A DNA stretch of 64,000 nt from Flammeovirgaceae bacterium UBA976 (GCA_002292365.1 DBBU01000009.1:22669-86668); one strand, 5' to 3'. Positions 45,111-55,095 are shown, counted from the stretch's first letter. Translations and numbers: made by a program. Notes: generated from the sequence alone by a model not told the origin.

Positions 45111-47867
45111 ATGGATGATGTTTTTAATGCCGTAAGAAGTAAAATAGGGAAGCCTTATGAGGACCTGTTCTTTTTATTAACCGCTCTGAGAGAAGCTCTA
45201 GAAGAGAATGGTGCCTTGGAGATTGCCAAGGAAATTCCGTGGATCAATACAGCGAACAAGGGAAATCATGACTTTTCGTCAGAACATCTACAATTGTATT
45301 CATTGGTTTTCCAATTAATTAATATGGTAGAGATAAATGGAGCGGTTCAAAATCGTCGCAGACAGGAGAGCAGAGATTTATCTGCTGTCAGTGGTCTTTG
45401 GACCTCCAATATCAAGGAATTGCATGCCCACGGCATATCCAATGTAGAGGTCATAGAAGGGATCAAGCAAGTTTTTATTGAGCCCGTACTCACAGCACAT
45501 CCTACCGAGGCGAAGCGTGCCACCGTATTAGAGCACAGAAGGGATTTGTATCTTAAAATGGTGCAGCGCGAAAACACAATGTACAATACGCATGAATTGG
45601 GAGATTTAAGGCAGGAAATTAAGCAAATTCTTTACCGTTTATGGAAAACAGGTGAAATCTATTTGGAAAAACCTGATGTAGCCTCTGAATTGAGAAATGT
45701 CTCTCACTATTTAATCAACGTATTTCCCGATGTCATCTCAATATTAGATAAGCGATTGATTAGCGCTTGTAATGATCAAGGTTTCGCCCAGAATCAAGTT
45801 TCAGAGAACAATGCCTTTCCCAAAATTAGATTTGGAAATTGGGTAGGAGGTGATCGTGATGGTCATCCTTTGGTTACCGGCACAGTCACTCAGAGTACCT
45901 TGTTGCAATTGAGGCTCAATGCATTTGTTGTTATCAGAAGAAAATTATTGGACTTGGTTAAAAAATTGAGTTTTGCCCATTCTTTGGAAGCCTCTAGTAA
46001 AGCTTTACAATCCAGAATGATGGTAATGAAGAAGGAATTAATAGGCTATGGTGAGGAAATTTTGGCGCGTAATAAAGGAGAGGTTTTTAGACAGTTCATA
46101 AGCTTAATAATTGCCAGACTTCCTGTTGATACCAAAAGGGGCCACGCTACTGAATTATTGGCATCTAAAGGAGCGTATCTCCATTCTTCAGAGTTACTTT
46201 CCGATTTAAAAATATTACAAAAAGAGTTGATTGAGTTTGGAGCCCAATCAACAGCTTACAACGAGGTAAATGCTACCTTAAGGATTGTCGAGATTTTTGG
46301 TTTTCATCTAGCGGCATTGGATATTCGTCAAAACAGTACTTTTCATGACCAAGCCATGGATGAGCTTCTAGAGGCCTCATTGGCTGAAAAGACTAATTTT
46401 TCAGAATGGAGTGAAACGGAGCGGCTTGATTTCCTTAATAAAGAGTTGCTTTCTGCTCGTTTGTTCACGCATTCCAAAACAGTTCTTAAAACGCATGCCA
46501 AAAAAGTAATGGAATGTTATGGGGTGATCGCTGAGCATACAGCTAAATATGGTATGAATTGCATAGGTTCTTTGATTGTGAGTATGACCCGATCATTATC
46601 TGATTTATTAGTGGTATATGTTTTGGCAAGAGAGGCTGGACTAACGCAAATGACAACAGCCGGATTAATTTCTAAAATACCCGTAGTCCCTCTATTTGAG
46701 ACCATTGGTGATTTAGAAGTGGCTCCTGAAATCTTACACGGCTTCCTAAATCATCCTTTTACAAAAAGAACATTACAAGCCCTCAAGAGAGGTGAAAAGA
46801 AACCCGTGCAGCAAGTAATGGTGGGTTACAGCGATAGCAACAAAGATGGGGGCATAATGGCCAGTCAATGGAATCTTTACAAAGCTCAATACAATTTAAG
46901 TCAAGTGGGTGTTGACAACGGGGTAAGAATTAGGTTTTTCCACGGTAAGGGTGGATCAATCAGTAGGGGATCTGGACCTACCCATTATTTTATCGATGCC
47001 CTTCCACATTCAGCGCTAAATGGAGATGTTCGCTTGACCGAGCAAGGGGAGACGATTGCCCAAAAGTATGCCAATAAGGTAAATGCAGCCTACAATCTAG
47101 AACTGTTAGCAGCCAATGCCTTGTCTAAAACCATCTTAGATAGACATTCTCCGAGAGTTTTCCATGCGCAAGCAACTATTTTAGAGCAGTTATCTATGAA
47201 TTCTCAAAAGACCTACGAAAAGATGATTAACGAAGGAGGGTTCATGGAATTTTTCAGACAGGCAACACCTATAGATGCCATTGAGACCAGTAAGATTGGG
47301 TCGAGGCCAGCCAAGAGAACTGGCGCCAATTCGCTTTCAGATTTGAGAGCAATCCCCTGGGTTTTTTCATGGAGTCAATGCAGATTTCACATGACAAGCT
47401 GGTATGGAATTGGTACCGCACTGGATCAACTAAAAAGTGAATCTACTGCGGATTACGATTTATTTCAATTGAAAATGAAAGATGATCCCTTCATAAGATA
47501 TGTATTTACAAATATAGATACTAGTATTGCTGCTACAGATGATAAAATTATGCTTAAATACGCTGATTTAGTTCAAAATAAAGAAATTAGAGAAAAGTTT
47601 ACAGACTTATTTTTGAGCGAACTGAAGCGTGTGAAATATCATTTTGAAGTGTTATTAGGACGGCCAATTGAAGAGCGTCGCGTGAATCATTATTACTCAA
47701 ATATGCTGCGCGCATCTTTGATGGATCCACTACATGAGCGACAGATCAATTTATTGAAAAAATGGCGTACAGAAAGAGTACACGATGAACAGGCGGCGCA
47801 AGAAACACAAACCGAGATCATGCTTTCAATTAATGCCCTTTCAAGCGCTATGAGAAATACAGGTTGA
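45111..47867 (+). CDS. ppc: Phosphoenolpyruvate carboxylase
   Basis: A 918-residue PEP carboxylase that fixes bicarbonate to PEP to form oxaloacetate. The His motif is VLTAHPTEAKRATVLEHRR (about 152-170), and WVGGDRDGHPLVT, GYSDSNKDGG and FFHGKGGSISRGSGPT are the active-site loops. The C-terminal tetrapeptide is RNTG, where most enzymes have QNTG. Length is at the upper end of the family. It is convergent with the acyl-CoA ligase gene, 8 bp apart. It refills the citric acid cycle, next to gltA. Confidence 0.97.
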   Translation: MDDVFNAVRSKIGKPYEDLFFLLTALREALEENGALEIAKEIPWINTANKGNHDFSSEHLQLYSLVFQLINMVEINGAVQNRRRQESRDLSAVSGLWTSNIKELHAHGISNVEVIEGIKQVFIEPVLTAHPTEAKRATVLEHRRDLYLKMVQRENTMYNTHELGDLRQEIKQILYRLWKTGEIYLEKPDVASELRNVSHYLINVFPDVISILDKRLISACNDQGFAQNQVSENNAFPKIRFGNWVGGDRDGHPLVTGTVTQSTLLQLRLNAFVVIRRKLLDLVKKLSFAHSLEASSKALQSRMMVMKKELIGYGEEILARNKGEVFRQFISLIIARLPVDTKRGHATELLASKGAYLHSSELLSDLKILQKELIEFGAQSTAYNEVNATLRIVEIFGFHLAALDIRQNSTFHDQAMDELLEASLAEKTNFSEWSETERLDFLNKELLSARLFTHSKTVLKTHAKKVMECYGVIAEHTAKYGMNCIGSLIVSMTRSLSDLLVVYVLAREAGLTQMTTAGLISKIPVVPLFETIGDLEVAPEILHGFLNHPFTKRTLQALKRGEKKPVQQVMVGYSDSNKDGGIMASQWNLYKAQYNLSQVGVDNGVRIRFFHGKGGSISRGSGPTHYFIDALPHSALNGDVRLTEQGETIAQKYANKVNAAYNLELLAANALSKTILDRHSPRVFHAQATILEQLSMNSQKTYEKMINEGGFMEFFRQATPIDAIETSKIGSRPAKRTGANSLSDLRAIPWVFSWSQCRFHMTSWYGIGTALDQLKSESTADYDLFQLKMKDDPFIRYVFTNIDTSIAATDDKIMLKYADLVQNKEIREKFTDLFLSELKRVKYHFEVLLGRPIEERRVNHYYSNMLRASLMDPLHERQINLLKKWRTERVHDEQAAQETQTEIMLSINALSSAMRNTG

Positions 47868-47875
47868 TAGATATT

Positions 47876-49519
47876 TTATTCAAATAATATAGCTGCCTCA
47901 TCATTAAACCATTGGTTATACACGTCTTGATGAATTTTCTCAACTCGATTCCTCTTTATTTTCATAGTCGGCGTAAGTAAGCCATTGTCGATGGTCCAAT
48001 CCTCCTTCATGACCACTATTTTTTGAATTTTAGCGACACTTTCTAAGGTCGGATTCAGAACTTTTATGGTCTGCTCAAGACTTTCTATCAATGCTGCTTG
48101 CTCTTTTTCTTTTCCTGTATCAGACAAGACGATGAGTCCAATCGGTTGAGGAATACCTGTGCCAACCACACATGCTTGATCAATATCTGAATTTTTCATC
48201 ATTTCGAGCTCTATAGGTGCTGGTGAAATATATTTTCCTTTATCTGTCTTGAATTGATCTTTAATTCTTCCGGTAATCCAAAGAAAGCCGTCATGATCAT
48301 ATTCACCGATGTCTCCTGTTTTTAAAAAACCATCTTCTGTGAACACTTCGCTGGTCATTTTTTCTTCCTTGTAATAGCCCTGCATCAAACATTCACTTTT
48401 GATCAAAATTTCATCTTCAGGAGAAAATTTCAATTCAACACCAGCAAGCGGTTTGCCTACCGATCCAAATTTATTTTGTCCGGGCAGATTAAAATGAGAG
48501 AGAATACAATCTTCAGTAAGACCATAGGCTTGACAAATGTCAATATCTAGTCGCTTGAACCAAATCAATTGACTTATGGAAATGGGAGCCGCACCCGTAA
48601 AAATCGCTTGAGTATTTAGTAAGCCGAGTTTTTTCTTAATTTTTTTTCTAATGACGTTATTAATAATCGGAATTGACAATAAAAGATCTAACTTTTTTTG
48701 AGGGATGGTATTTAGGATACTATCTTGAAATTTAGTCCATATCCTAGGTACCGCAAAAAACAGATCGGGTTGGGTAGCTGCTAAATCATCAGCGAAGGTT
48801 TCTATCGATAGGGGAAAGTTGAAACTCCCCCCTTGATACAAACCGAACATTTCTATACCTATCCTTTCGGCGATGTGCGTTAGAGGTAAATAGGAGAAAA
48901 AACGAGGCTTACTAGCGTTTAGAGCAATAGCACTTACCGCAGTGTTTGTTACCGCATTGAATGAACCCACACGGTGCATAACTCCTTTTGGAGATCCGGT
49001 GGTACCAGAGGTATACATGATCGTTAACAAATCTTCAGCATTTTGTTCCGGAACTTCTGCCAAGGCTTCATTTTGGGCAACCATATCTTCCCAATTCAAT
49101 TTTTCTTCAACCTGATAAGCCTTAATTCCTATTTTAGTGAATCCTTCTAAGCCAGATTTTTGAGCCTCATAGTTGTCCAACTTTCCTACGATAACTGCTT
49201 TTGACTCACTGTGAGACATAATTTCTGCAATGGAGTTGGCATTTATTGTTGGGTAAATAGGGACAGAAATATGTCCTGCCATTTGAATGGCTAAGTCTGC
49301 CATGATCCAATGGCTACAATTTTTTGAAAGTAGGGCAATTTTGGAGTTGGGAGCATAATCCATTGCAATCAAGGCTTGGGCGATTTTTCTAATTTCAATG
49401 CCGGCTTCTCGATAAGTCGTTTTTACCGAACCTTGGACAAAGGGCTGATGGAACATGAGTTGATCAGGGCTGTTTTTTTCCCAATAGGTAAACGCATGGA
49501 GTGGTGCGGTAAACTTCAT
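47876..49519 (-). CDS. AMP-binding long-chain fatty acid-CoA ligase-like protein
   Basis: A 547-residue adenylate-forming enzyme. The P-loop motif is LLTIMYTSGTTGSPKGVMHR, the A5-type motif is CQAYGLTEDCILSHFN, and FLKTGDIGEYDHDGFLWITG leads to the hinge GRIKDQFKTDKGKYISPAPI. The C-terminal lysine is in the PTMKIKRNRVEK end. This is the pattern of bacterial long-chain acyl-CoA synthetases (FadD15/FACS-like). It activates fatty acids for breakdown or lipid use. The intergenic stretch to the divergent helicase gene at 49799 is 279 bp and AT-rich. The exact chain length preference cannot be told. Confidence 0.9.
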   Translation of the reverse strand: MKFTAPLHAFTYWEKNSPDQLMFHQPFVQGSVKTTYREAGIEIRKIAQALIAMDYAPNSKIALLSKNCSHWIMADLAIQMAGHISVPIYPTINANSIAEIMSHSESKAVIVGKLDNYEAQKSGLEGFTKIGIKAYQVEEKLNWEDMVAQNEALAEVPEQNAEDLLTIMYTSGTTGSPKGVMHRVGSFNAVTNTAVSAIALNASKPRFFSYLPLTHIAERIGIEMFGLYQGGSFNFPLSIETFADDLAATQPDLFFAVPRIWTKFQDSILNTIPQKKLDLLLSIPIINNVIRKKIKKKLGLLNTQAIFTGAAPISISQLIWFKRLDIDICQAYGLTEDCILSHFNLPGQNKFGSVGKPLAGVELKFSPEDEILIKSECLMQGYYKEEKMTSEVFTEDGFLKTGDIGEYDHDGFLWITGRIKDQFKTDKGKYISPAPIELEMMKNSDIDQACVVGTGIPQPIGLIVLSDTGKEKEQAALIESLEQTIKVLNPTLESVAKIQKIVVMKEDWTIDNGLLTPTMKIKRNRVEKIHQDVYNQWFNDEAAILFE

Positions 49520-49768
49520 TTGATGTCGTGTTTTTTTTGTAATATTAATTTGTAGTTAATATTAATCAAAGTTGATTTAAATAGCATAATACAAGCATAT
49601 TAAAATTTCTATTAACCCGAATAATATTACTCAGTAATTATTGAGTACTTAAAAATAACTTCAACCAAGGTTTTGAGTTATTTATAGAAATTTATCATTT
49701 AATTGGGTTTTATTGAGGGTCAATATTTAATTATTGAAGAATAAAAACTTATCCTCGAGTCATTTGAT

Positions 49769-49776
49769 TAGATTTG
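49769..49776 (+). promoter_or_regulatory. Possible -7 promoter element of the DbpA-type helicase gene
   Basis: TAGATTTG fits the TAnnTTTG consensus of Bacteroidota promoters and ends 22 bp before the TTG start at 49799. No good -33 TTG is at the standard spacing, so this is tentative. Confidence 0.3.
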
Positions 49777-49798
49777 CGGTTCATTAAAGAAATTCCCA

Positions 49799-51505
49799 TT
49801 GAGTACTTTTTCTAATTTAGGATTATCTAATCCATTGATTGATGTTCTTAACAATTTAGGTTTTACAACGCCTACCCCTGTTCAAGAACAAGCAATCCCT
49901 TTGCTCTTAAGTGATACGCCTATTGATTTTATCGGTTTAGCACAAACTGGAACTGGAAAAACAGCTGCCTTTGGGCTTCCTCTTATTGATCTTATAGATA
50001 GTGACAACCGATTGGTTCAAGCTTTGGTGTTGGCACCTACTCGAGAATTGGTGCAACAAACAGCAAAGCAAGTTGCTCAATTCGCTAAAGGTGTAAAGGG
50101 AGCAAACGTAGAGGTGGTCTTCGGAGGCGCTGCGATTACCAATCAAATAAGTGCTTTGAGAAAGCCTACTCAAATTGTAATTGCTACCCCCGGGCGATTG
50201 ATAGATTTAATCAAAAGAAAGGCAATTAAATTGGATCAAGTACAGTATGTTGTTTTGGATGAGGCCGATGAAATGCTTAACATGGGCTTCAAAGAAGATA
50301 TTGATCAGATCCTTTCGTTTACTCCAGAACAAAGAGTGACGTGGCTGTTTTCAGCGACGATGCCCAAGGGAATCAGAAGAATTGTAACAAAATATATGAA
50401 GACTCCGGTTGAGGTCTCAGTAAATTCAAAAGAACAAAGTAATAAAGACATCACTCATAAGTACGTGATCACAAAACCATCGAACAAGGTGCCTGCGATC
50501 AGGCGGTTTATGGATATTCAGTCAGATATGAGGGGGGTATTGTTTTGTAGGACCAAAAGAGAAACCCAGGAAATCGCAGATAACTTAGGTCATTTGGGAT
50601 ATGGAGTTGAAGCCCTCCACGGGGACTTATCTCAAGGTCAACGTGATGCTGTCATGAAGCGCTTTAAAACACGATCGATGCAGTTATTAATAGCTACTGA
50701 CGTAGCTGCTAGAGGAATCGATGTAAATGACCTCACTCATGTGATGCATCACACCTTACCCGATCAGCTAGAGAGTTACACACACAGGAGTGGTCGAACG
50801 GGGCGGGCGGGTAAAAAGGGTACCTCTATTGCTTTCATTACACCAAGAGAGGGGCGAAGAATCACCGAAATTGAAAAAAGAATCAATATTAGCTTTGAAA
50901 AAATTGAGGTGCCCGCACTTGAAGAACTCAAGTCTACAAGGATCAAAAATTGGGCCAGTTTGATTATCAATACAACGGTAGATTCGCAAGCGGAGAGCAT
51001 CTTAATCAAACTCAATGGACAGTTTGAGCATTTGAATAAAGAAGATATACTAAAAAGATTAATCACGACTCAATTGGATCACTTAATGATTCAGGGAGGC
51101 GGTCAATCTGACTTAAACGAAGCTTCAGGCTCAGGATCACGGTCAAGTAGGTCAGATAAGAAAAATGGGGGCGCTTTTAATAGATATTTTGTTAATATCG
51201 GCACGATTGATGGAATGACTAAGGAAGACTTGATTCATTTTTTATCAGATAATTCCAAAATAGATCGAAAATATTTCGGTCCTTTAAGTATTCAAAAGAA
51301 TTGTGCTTATTTTGATGTAGACGCCAAGCACGATCAGAAATTGGGCGAAACTTTTGTCGGCATCGAGATCAAAGGCCGAGATATCCGGGTCAACCTTGAT
51401 GAGCAGGCTGGAAAATCAAAATTTTCTGTACCTTCAAATAAAAGAAACTTTCGAGACAAAAGGTCTCCCAAAAAAGCTCACAGAAAAGGTAGGCGAAGAA
51501 ATTAA
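49799..51505 (+). CDS. DEAD-box RNA helicase with DbpA-type RNA-binding domain
   Basis: A 568-residue helicase. Motifs in order: Q-motif (FTTPTPVQEQAIP), I (AQTGTGKTAAFGLP), Ia (APTRELVQQ), II (VLDEADEMLNMG), III (SAT), IV-VI (VLFCRTKRETQE, ATDVAARGIDV, HRSGRTGRAGKKG). After a Ser/Gly/Arg-rich linker comes a DbpA-like RNA-binding domain (FNRYFVNIGTIDGMTKEDLI, about 460-540) and a basic tail. Such helicases act in ribosome assembly and RNA decay, often in the cold. The start is TTG at 49799, as no ATG precedes the Q-motif. A second DEAD-box gene lies 3.8 kb away. Confidence 0.9.
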   Translation: MSTFSNLGLSNPLIDVLNNLGFTTPTPVQEQAIPLLLSDTPIDFIGLAQTGTGKTAAFGLPLIDLIDSDNRLVQALVLAPTRELVQQTAKQVAQFAKGVKGANVEVVFGGAAITNQISALRKPTQIVIATPGRLIDLIKRKAIKLDQVQYVVLDEADEMLNMGFKEDIDQILSFTPEQRVTWLFSATMPKGIRRIVTKYMKTPVEVSVNSKEQSNKDITHKYVITKPSNKVPAIRRFMDIQSDMRGVLFCRTKRETQEIADNLGHLGYGVEALHGDLSQGQRDAVMKRFKTRSMQLLIATDVAARGIDVNDLTHVMHHTLPDQLESYTHRSGRTGRAGKKGTSIAFITPREGRRITEIEKRINISFEKIEVPALEELKSTRIKNWASLIINTTVDSQAESILIKLNGQFEHLNKEDILKRLITTQLDHLMIQGGGQSDLNEASGSGSRSSRSDKKNGGAFNRYFVNIGTIDGMTKEDLIHFLSDNSKIDRKYFGPLSIQKNCAYFDVDAKHDQKLGETFVGIEIKGRDIRVNLDEQAGKSKFSVPSNKRNFRDKRSPKKAHRKGRRRN

Positions 51506-51745
51506 GTCCTGATTTTATTCTCTATTTTTACTTGCTTCATTACAAACAATTCCCTTAGATCCGCGGTGATCATATGGGATCTTGTTATCCATTAATCCAC
51601 ATATCCCATTCCCAATGTTACCTAATTGTTAAGTAAATACATCATTTTTAACAATTTCAGGATGTTTTAATACCCCTAAGGCAATTAATTTGTTTTAATG
51701 TTAATTTAATATTAAGTTAGTATTAAGAAATTAAGAAATTTATCC

Positions 51746-52561
51746 ATGCACCGGTTTATTATCTTTTTTTTAATCACGCTAGTCGTTTCGGGTCCGATTT
51801 ATGGGACCCATGTATTAGTAGGGGTAGGTGCTGATAAAGAACGTAGCATTATTTCTGGTTATTTAAAGGATAAAAATGGCAATCCTTTAGATTATTTAAT
51901 GTTGATTGGGACCGGCGAGCATTTTGACAAGAATAAATGGGAGATCCTTAATTTTTTAAATCATCTTGATTCAAAAAAGAAGCGATTTGATTCAGATAAA
52001 AAGTTTCTTGAATATGTATTTTATAAAGTACACAGGAAGTATTTAAGGAGCTTTGAGCCACTCACTAATTTTTCTGAAATTTTGGAGCAGGGTAAATACA
52101 ATTGTCTGACCGCCACGGCTTATTATGCCATCATTCTAGAGTATTTCGACTTTCATTATGAGCTGATAGAATTAACCCATCATATTTATTTAAAAGTAAA
52201 TTTAGATCAGCAGACGATTTTGTTAGAATCAACCGATCCCGTAAATGGGTTTATTGGGAATTCAAGTGATGTTGAGGCACAATTAATGGCCTATAATTTA
52301 TCAACGAATGAGTCATTGAGTGATGATCATTTCGAAGCTGAGCCCGTTGATTTGTATCAGTTAATTGGATTACATTATTATAATTTGGCCATAAAATCAT
52401 TTAAGGTTGATGATTTGAGAAAATCTTATGTAGCCATTAATAAAGCTTTGATTTTTCATAAATCGCCGAAATTGTTCACTTTTTTGAATTTTCTTTTGGA
52501 AGAAACTAACTTTACTCCGATTGAAAAGGCTTTAGTACTCCAAAGTATCAATCTCTCTTAG
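51746..52561 (+). CDS. Secreted transglutaminase-like protein
   Basis: A 271-residue exported protein. It has a signal peptide (about 1-20, ending near YGTHV). The middle contains a likely Cys-His-Asp catalytic set: Cys120 in GKYNCLTATAYYAIILEYF, His145 or His146 in LTHHIYLKVNL, and Asp164 in LLESTDPVNGF. The order and spacing are those of the transglutaminase-like cysteine protease fold. No transmembrane anchor is seen at the C-terminus; the last about 80 residues look helical. It stands alone: 240 bp from the helicase gene and convergent with the SGNH hydrolase gene. Whether it acts as peptidase, crosslinker or lost-activity scaffold is unknown. Confidence 0.65.
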   Translation: MHRFIIFFLITLVVSGPIYGTHVLVGVGADKERSIISGYLKDKNGNPLDYLMLIGTGEHFDKNKWEILNFLNHLDSKKKRFDSDKKFLEYVFYKVHRKYLRSFEPLTNFSEILEQGKYNCLTATAYYAIILEYFDFHYELIELTHHIYLKVNLDQQTILLESTDPVNGFIGNSSDVEAQLMAYNLSTNESLSDDHFEAEPVDLYQLIGLHYYNLAIKSFKVDDLRKSYVAINKALIFHKSPKLFTFLNFLLEETNFTPIEKALVLQSINLS

Positions 52562-52589
52562 ACCTTAGATACGTTTTATTTCTATTTAC

Positions 52590-53204
52590 TTAATGCTCTT
52601 GTAAGTTTAGAAACTTTTTTAATTCATAGGACCAAATTTCATATCCTTTACGGTTCAAATGTAATCCATCAGATAAATAAAGATCCGATTTTATGTGCCC
52701 TATCGAAGTCAGCATGGGGTAATACAGATCAAGAATGGTTCCTCCTTCAATGCTTACCATGTATTTTTTATACATGGCATTAAGCTCCTGAAATTTTCCT
52801 GATAATGTCGCACGACTTGGACTTGGTTTGATGCTGATTACTGTTATTTTGACCTTTGGAAAGGTATTCCTTACTTTTTCAACCAGCATTCTGAAATCAT
52901 TGAAAACTTGCTGGACCGGTAATCCTTGACTTAAATCGTTTTCACCGGCATAAAAAATAATTCTCTGGGGTGCTATTGTATCGAACAATGTGTTAAAATA
53001 GCGTAAGCACCAAGCATAAGACGATCCACCAAATCCAAGATTAAGCACATTGTAAGGAGCCAAATCTTTTTGAATATGCACCCAAAGTCTGATAGAAGAA
53101 CTCCCATACAATACAATAAGGCGCTCTTTTTGATGATGGATTTTAATTCTCTTTTGAAGTCTCTTAATTTCTTTTTTCCAATTATCTGGTGGTTTTAAAT
53201 TCAT
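52590..53204 (-). CDS. SGNH/GDSL hydrolase
   Basis: A 204-residue esterase-like protein. Block I is LIVLYGSSSIRLWVHI (nucleophile Ser), block II is VLNLGFGGSSYAWCL with the Gly, block III is IIFYAGENDLSQG with the Asn, and block V is LYLSDGLHLNRKGYEIW with Asp and His. No signal peptide is seen. SGNH enzymes remove acyl or acetyl groups. The gene begins 1 bp after the stop of a PlsC-type acyltransferase gene on the same strand, which suggests a shared lipid or acyl substrate: one protein adds acyl chains and the other removes them. Confidence 0.88.
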   Translation of the reverse strand: MNLKPPDNWKKEIKRLQKRIKIHHQKERLIVLYGSSSIRLWVHIQKDLAPYNVLNLGFGGSSYAWCLRYFNTLFDTIAPQRIIFYAGENDLSQGLPVQQVFNDFRMLVEKVRNTFPKVKITVISIKPSPSRATLSGKFQELNAMYKKYMVSIEGGTILDLYYPMLTSIGHIKSDLYLSDGLHLNRKGYEIWSYELKKFLNLQEH

Positions 53205-53205
53205 A

Positions 53206-55095
53206 TTATTTGAATTGATCTTTCATATTAATTACTTCCTTTTTGAAATGTTTTTGATAATTATTTACGAAATCAATAACTTCAAGTTGATTCTCATTAT
53301 TATCAATAAAGTTACTGATCTTAAAGGGTTTAAGAATTTTACATTTCACTTTGTTTTGTGCCATTCTTCTATCAAAATCCCTCAATACTATAGGAACGAT
53401 ATAAGGCTCATTCTTTTGTTGTAATGCTAATTTAAAAGCACCGGTTTTAAATGTTCCCGGAGAGGTCTCTGTGGTATAGGATTTGCCTTCAGGACTGATA
53501 ATTAAATTTTGATTTTCAAATAATAATTTGCCTGCCACTTCATAAAATGACGGATTTACCAATTTTTTGTCCGTTTTAGATTGCGTGTTTTCAGATGAGG
53601 CGTAGACTTTGATATGACCTTGATTTTGATAATAATTTTGATGTCCATATTCTCCATCATCAGGAATTCTGACAATTCGAATGCCAGGGTCGTCATACTT
53701 TACATCTAGGATCAGAGCACTTAAAAAATGAGAATCTAACGTGATTTGAAAGTCATTGGGTAATGTATAGCTCTCATGGTTGATAAGGTGGTTGTAAATG
53801 AAGATATGACCTGATTCATTGGGTAAGTTTTCCCATCCTTCAATATGGAAATCTACATGGCGAAATAATTCTTTCACCCTGCTCGCACAGGCTTTCCTGA
53901 CTCCAAAAGAGTTCAATTTTGAAGTATTTTCGGTCACTTCTTGATAGATATTGATGAGTCCTTGATAGAAGTTAAAATCCCTGTTTTCTTGTTTTAAGAG
54001 GTCTAAAGATATCGAAGACAGATGACGCTCCTGAGCATTTCCAGTCGTATTTAATTCACTAAGCGTTTGAAATGCGAGCGTCCGTGTATCTTGATTGGTT
54101 AATAAATGGGGTACTTGATGAAGTCTTGAACCGACTTTTAATTTAACACTATTCTTTTTTATCAGATTATGAATGGTCAATTGATCATGTCTAAGTTTTG
54201 TTTTTAAAAATCTTGAATAGCACAACTGTAACTGATTGTCCATCATCCAGAGCAATCGCATATATAATTGATGCGTGAGCTGAGGGTCATGGGCTACTAA
54301 TAGTTGAACTTCTTGATGGGCGATGAATAACGTTTGAGTAGCCACCACGGTTACTGCTGAAGCTACATTTTTTTTATGAATTAGACCTTCCCATCCCCAG
54401 ACAAATCCAGGCGTGGAAAGCGTTCGTAATTGTTGAGAAATACCTAACTGAGAACGCTCAATAGATACTTCACCATCTATCAAGATATAAATTCCTTGTG
54501 AAGTATTTTCTTGCCGATACATTTTTTTTCGAGCTGGAAACGATTTAATAGACAGCTTTTTTACTAATTTTTCTAGAAATAGGTCATCCATTTCACCTAA
54601 AAATGGAGAACGTTTAATGAGCATCAAACGTTCTTGGAAATGATCTTTTTGAATGAGTTGATAACTTTCGCGTTGTCCTACTGCATTAAGGTGATCACCT
54701 TTGATTTCTGGATGGTGACTTTTAAGGACCTCTAAATATTGATTAAAAATAGTTTTAGATAATTTTTGTAATATGTTTTGAAGATTTAATTTGATTTCTT
54801 TTTGAAATATTTCTATCTCAAAACGCTGAAAAACAGCTTTCTCTGATGCTATTATGATCTTGTTAAGGCTTCGTGCAGGTGGGAAAAGACCACACCATCC
54901 GATGGGGGTTTGGGTAACTTTACTTCTATATATTAAAACGTCTTCTCTAGGATGATCGAGACAATTGTAATAGTCAACCGTACCCTTTATTAAGAAATAG
55001 ATATACGTAATCTTTTCGTTAGGCTTTAAGATAATATGCCCCTTATCTAAGGTGACTTTTTGACTATTTATACTTAACGTACCGATAATGTCCAT
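53206..55095 (-). CDS. Fusion of two cyclic-nucleotide-binding-like domains with a PlsC-type acyltransferase
   Basis: A 629-residue fusion protein. Residues about 8-115 and about 160-285 each look like a Crp-type cyclic-nucleotide-binding beta-barrel: the first has ITYIYFLIKGTVDYYN, the second PARKKMYRQENTSQGIYILI and DGEVSIERS. A helical linker follows (about 290-415). The last part, about 420-610, is a lysophospholipid acyltransferase domain: FIYNHLINHESYTLP holds H436 and E441 (an H-x4-E form, not the usual H-x4-D), and LIISPEGKSY at 531-540 takes the place of the EGTR motif. No signal or clear membrane helix is seen. It would let a small ligand control acylation. The SGNH gene follows directly. 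The second sensor is better preserved than the first. Confidence 0.8.
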   Translation of the reverse strand: MDIIGTLSINSQKVTLDKGHIILKPNEKITYIYFLIKGTVDYYNCLDHPREDVLIYRSKVTQTPIGWCGLFPPARSLNKIIIASEKAVFQRFEIEIFQKEIKLNLQNILQKLSKTIFNQYLEVLKSHHPEIKGDHLNAVGQRESYQLIQKDHFQERLMLIKRSPFLGEMDDLFLEKLVKKLSIKSFPARKKMYRQENTSQGIYILIDGEVSIERSQLGISQQLRTLSTPGFVWGWEGLIHKKNVASAVTVVATQTLFIAHQEVQLLVAHDPQLTHQLYMRLLWMMDNQLQLCYSRFLKTKLRHDQLTIHNLIKKNSVKLKVGSRLHQVPHLLTNQDTRTLAFQTLSELNTTGNAQERHLSSISLDLLKQENRDFNFYQGLINIYQEVTENTSKLNSFGVRKACASRVKELFRHVDFHIEGWENLPNESGHIFIYNHLINHESYTLPNDFQITLDSHFLSALILDVKYDDPGIRIVRIPDDGEYGHQNYYQNQGHIKVYASSENTQSKTDKKLVNPSFYEVAGKLLFENQNLIISPEGKSYTTETSPGTFKTGAFKLALQQKNEPYIVPIVLRDFDRRMAQNKVKCKILKPFKISNFIDNNENQLEVIDFVNNYQKHFKKEVINMKDQFK

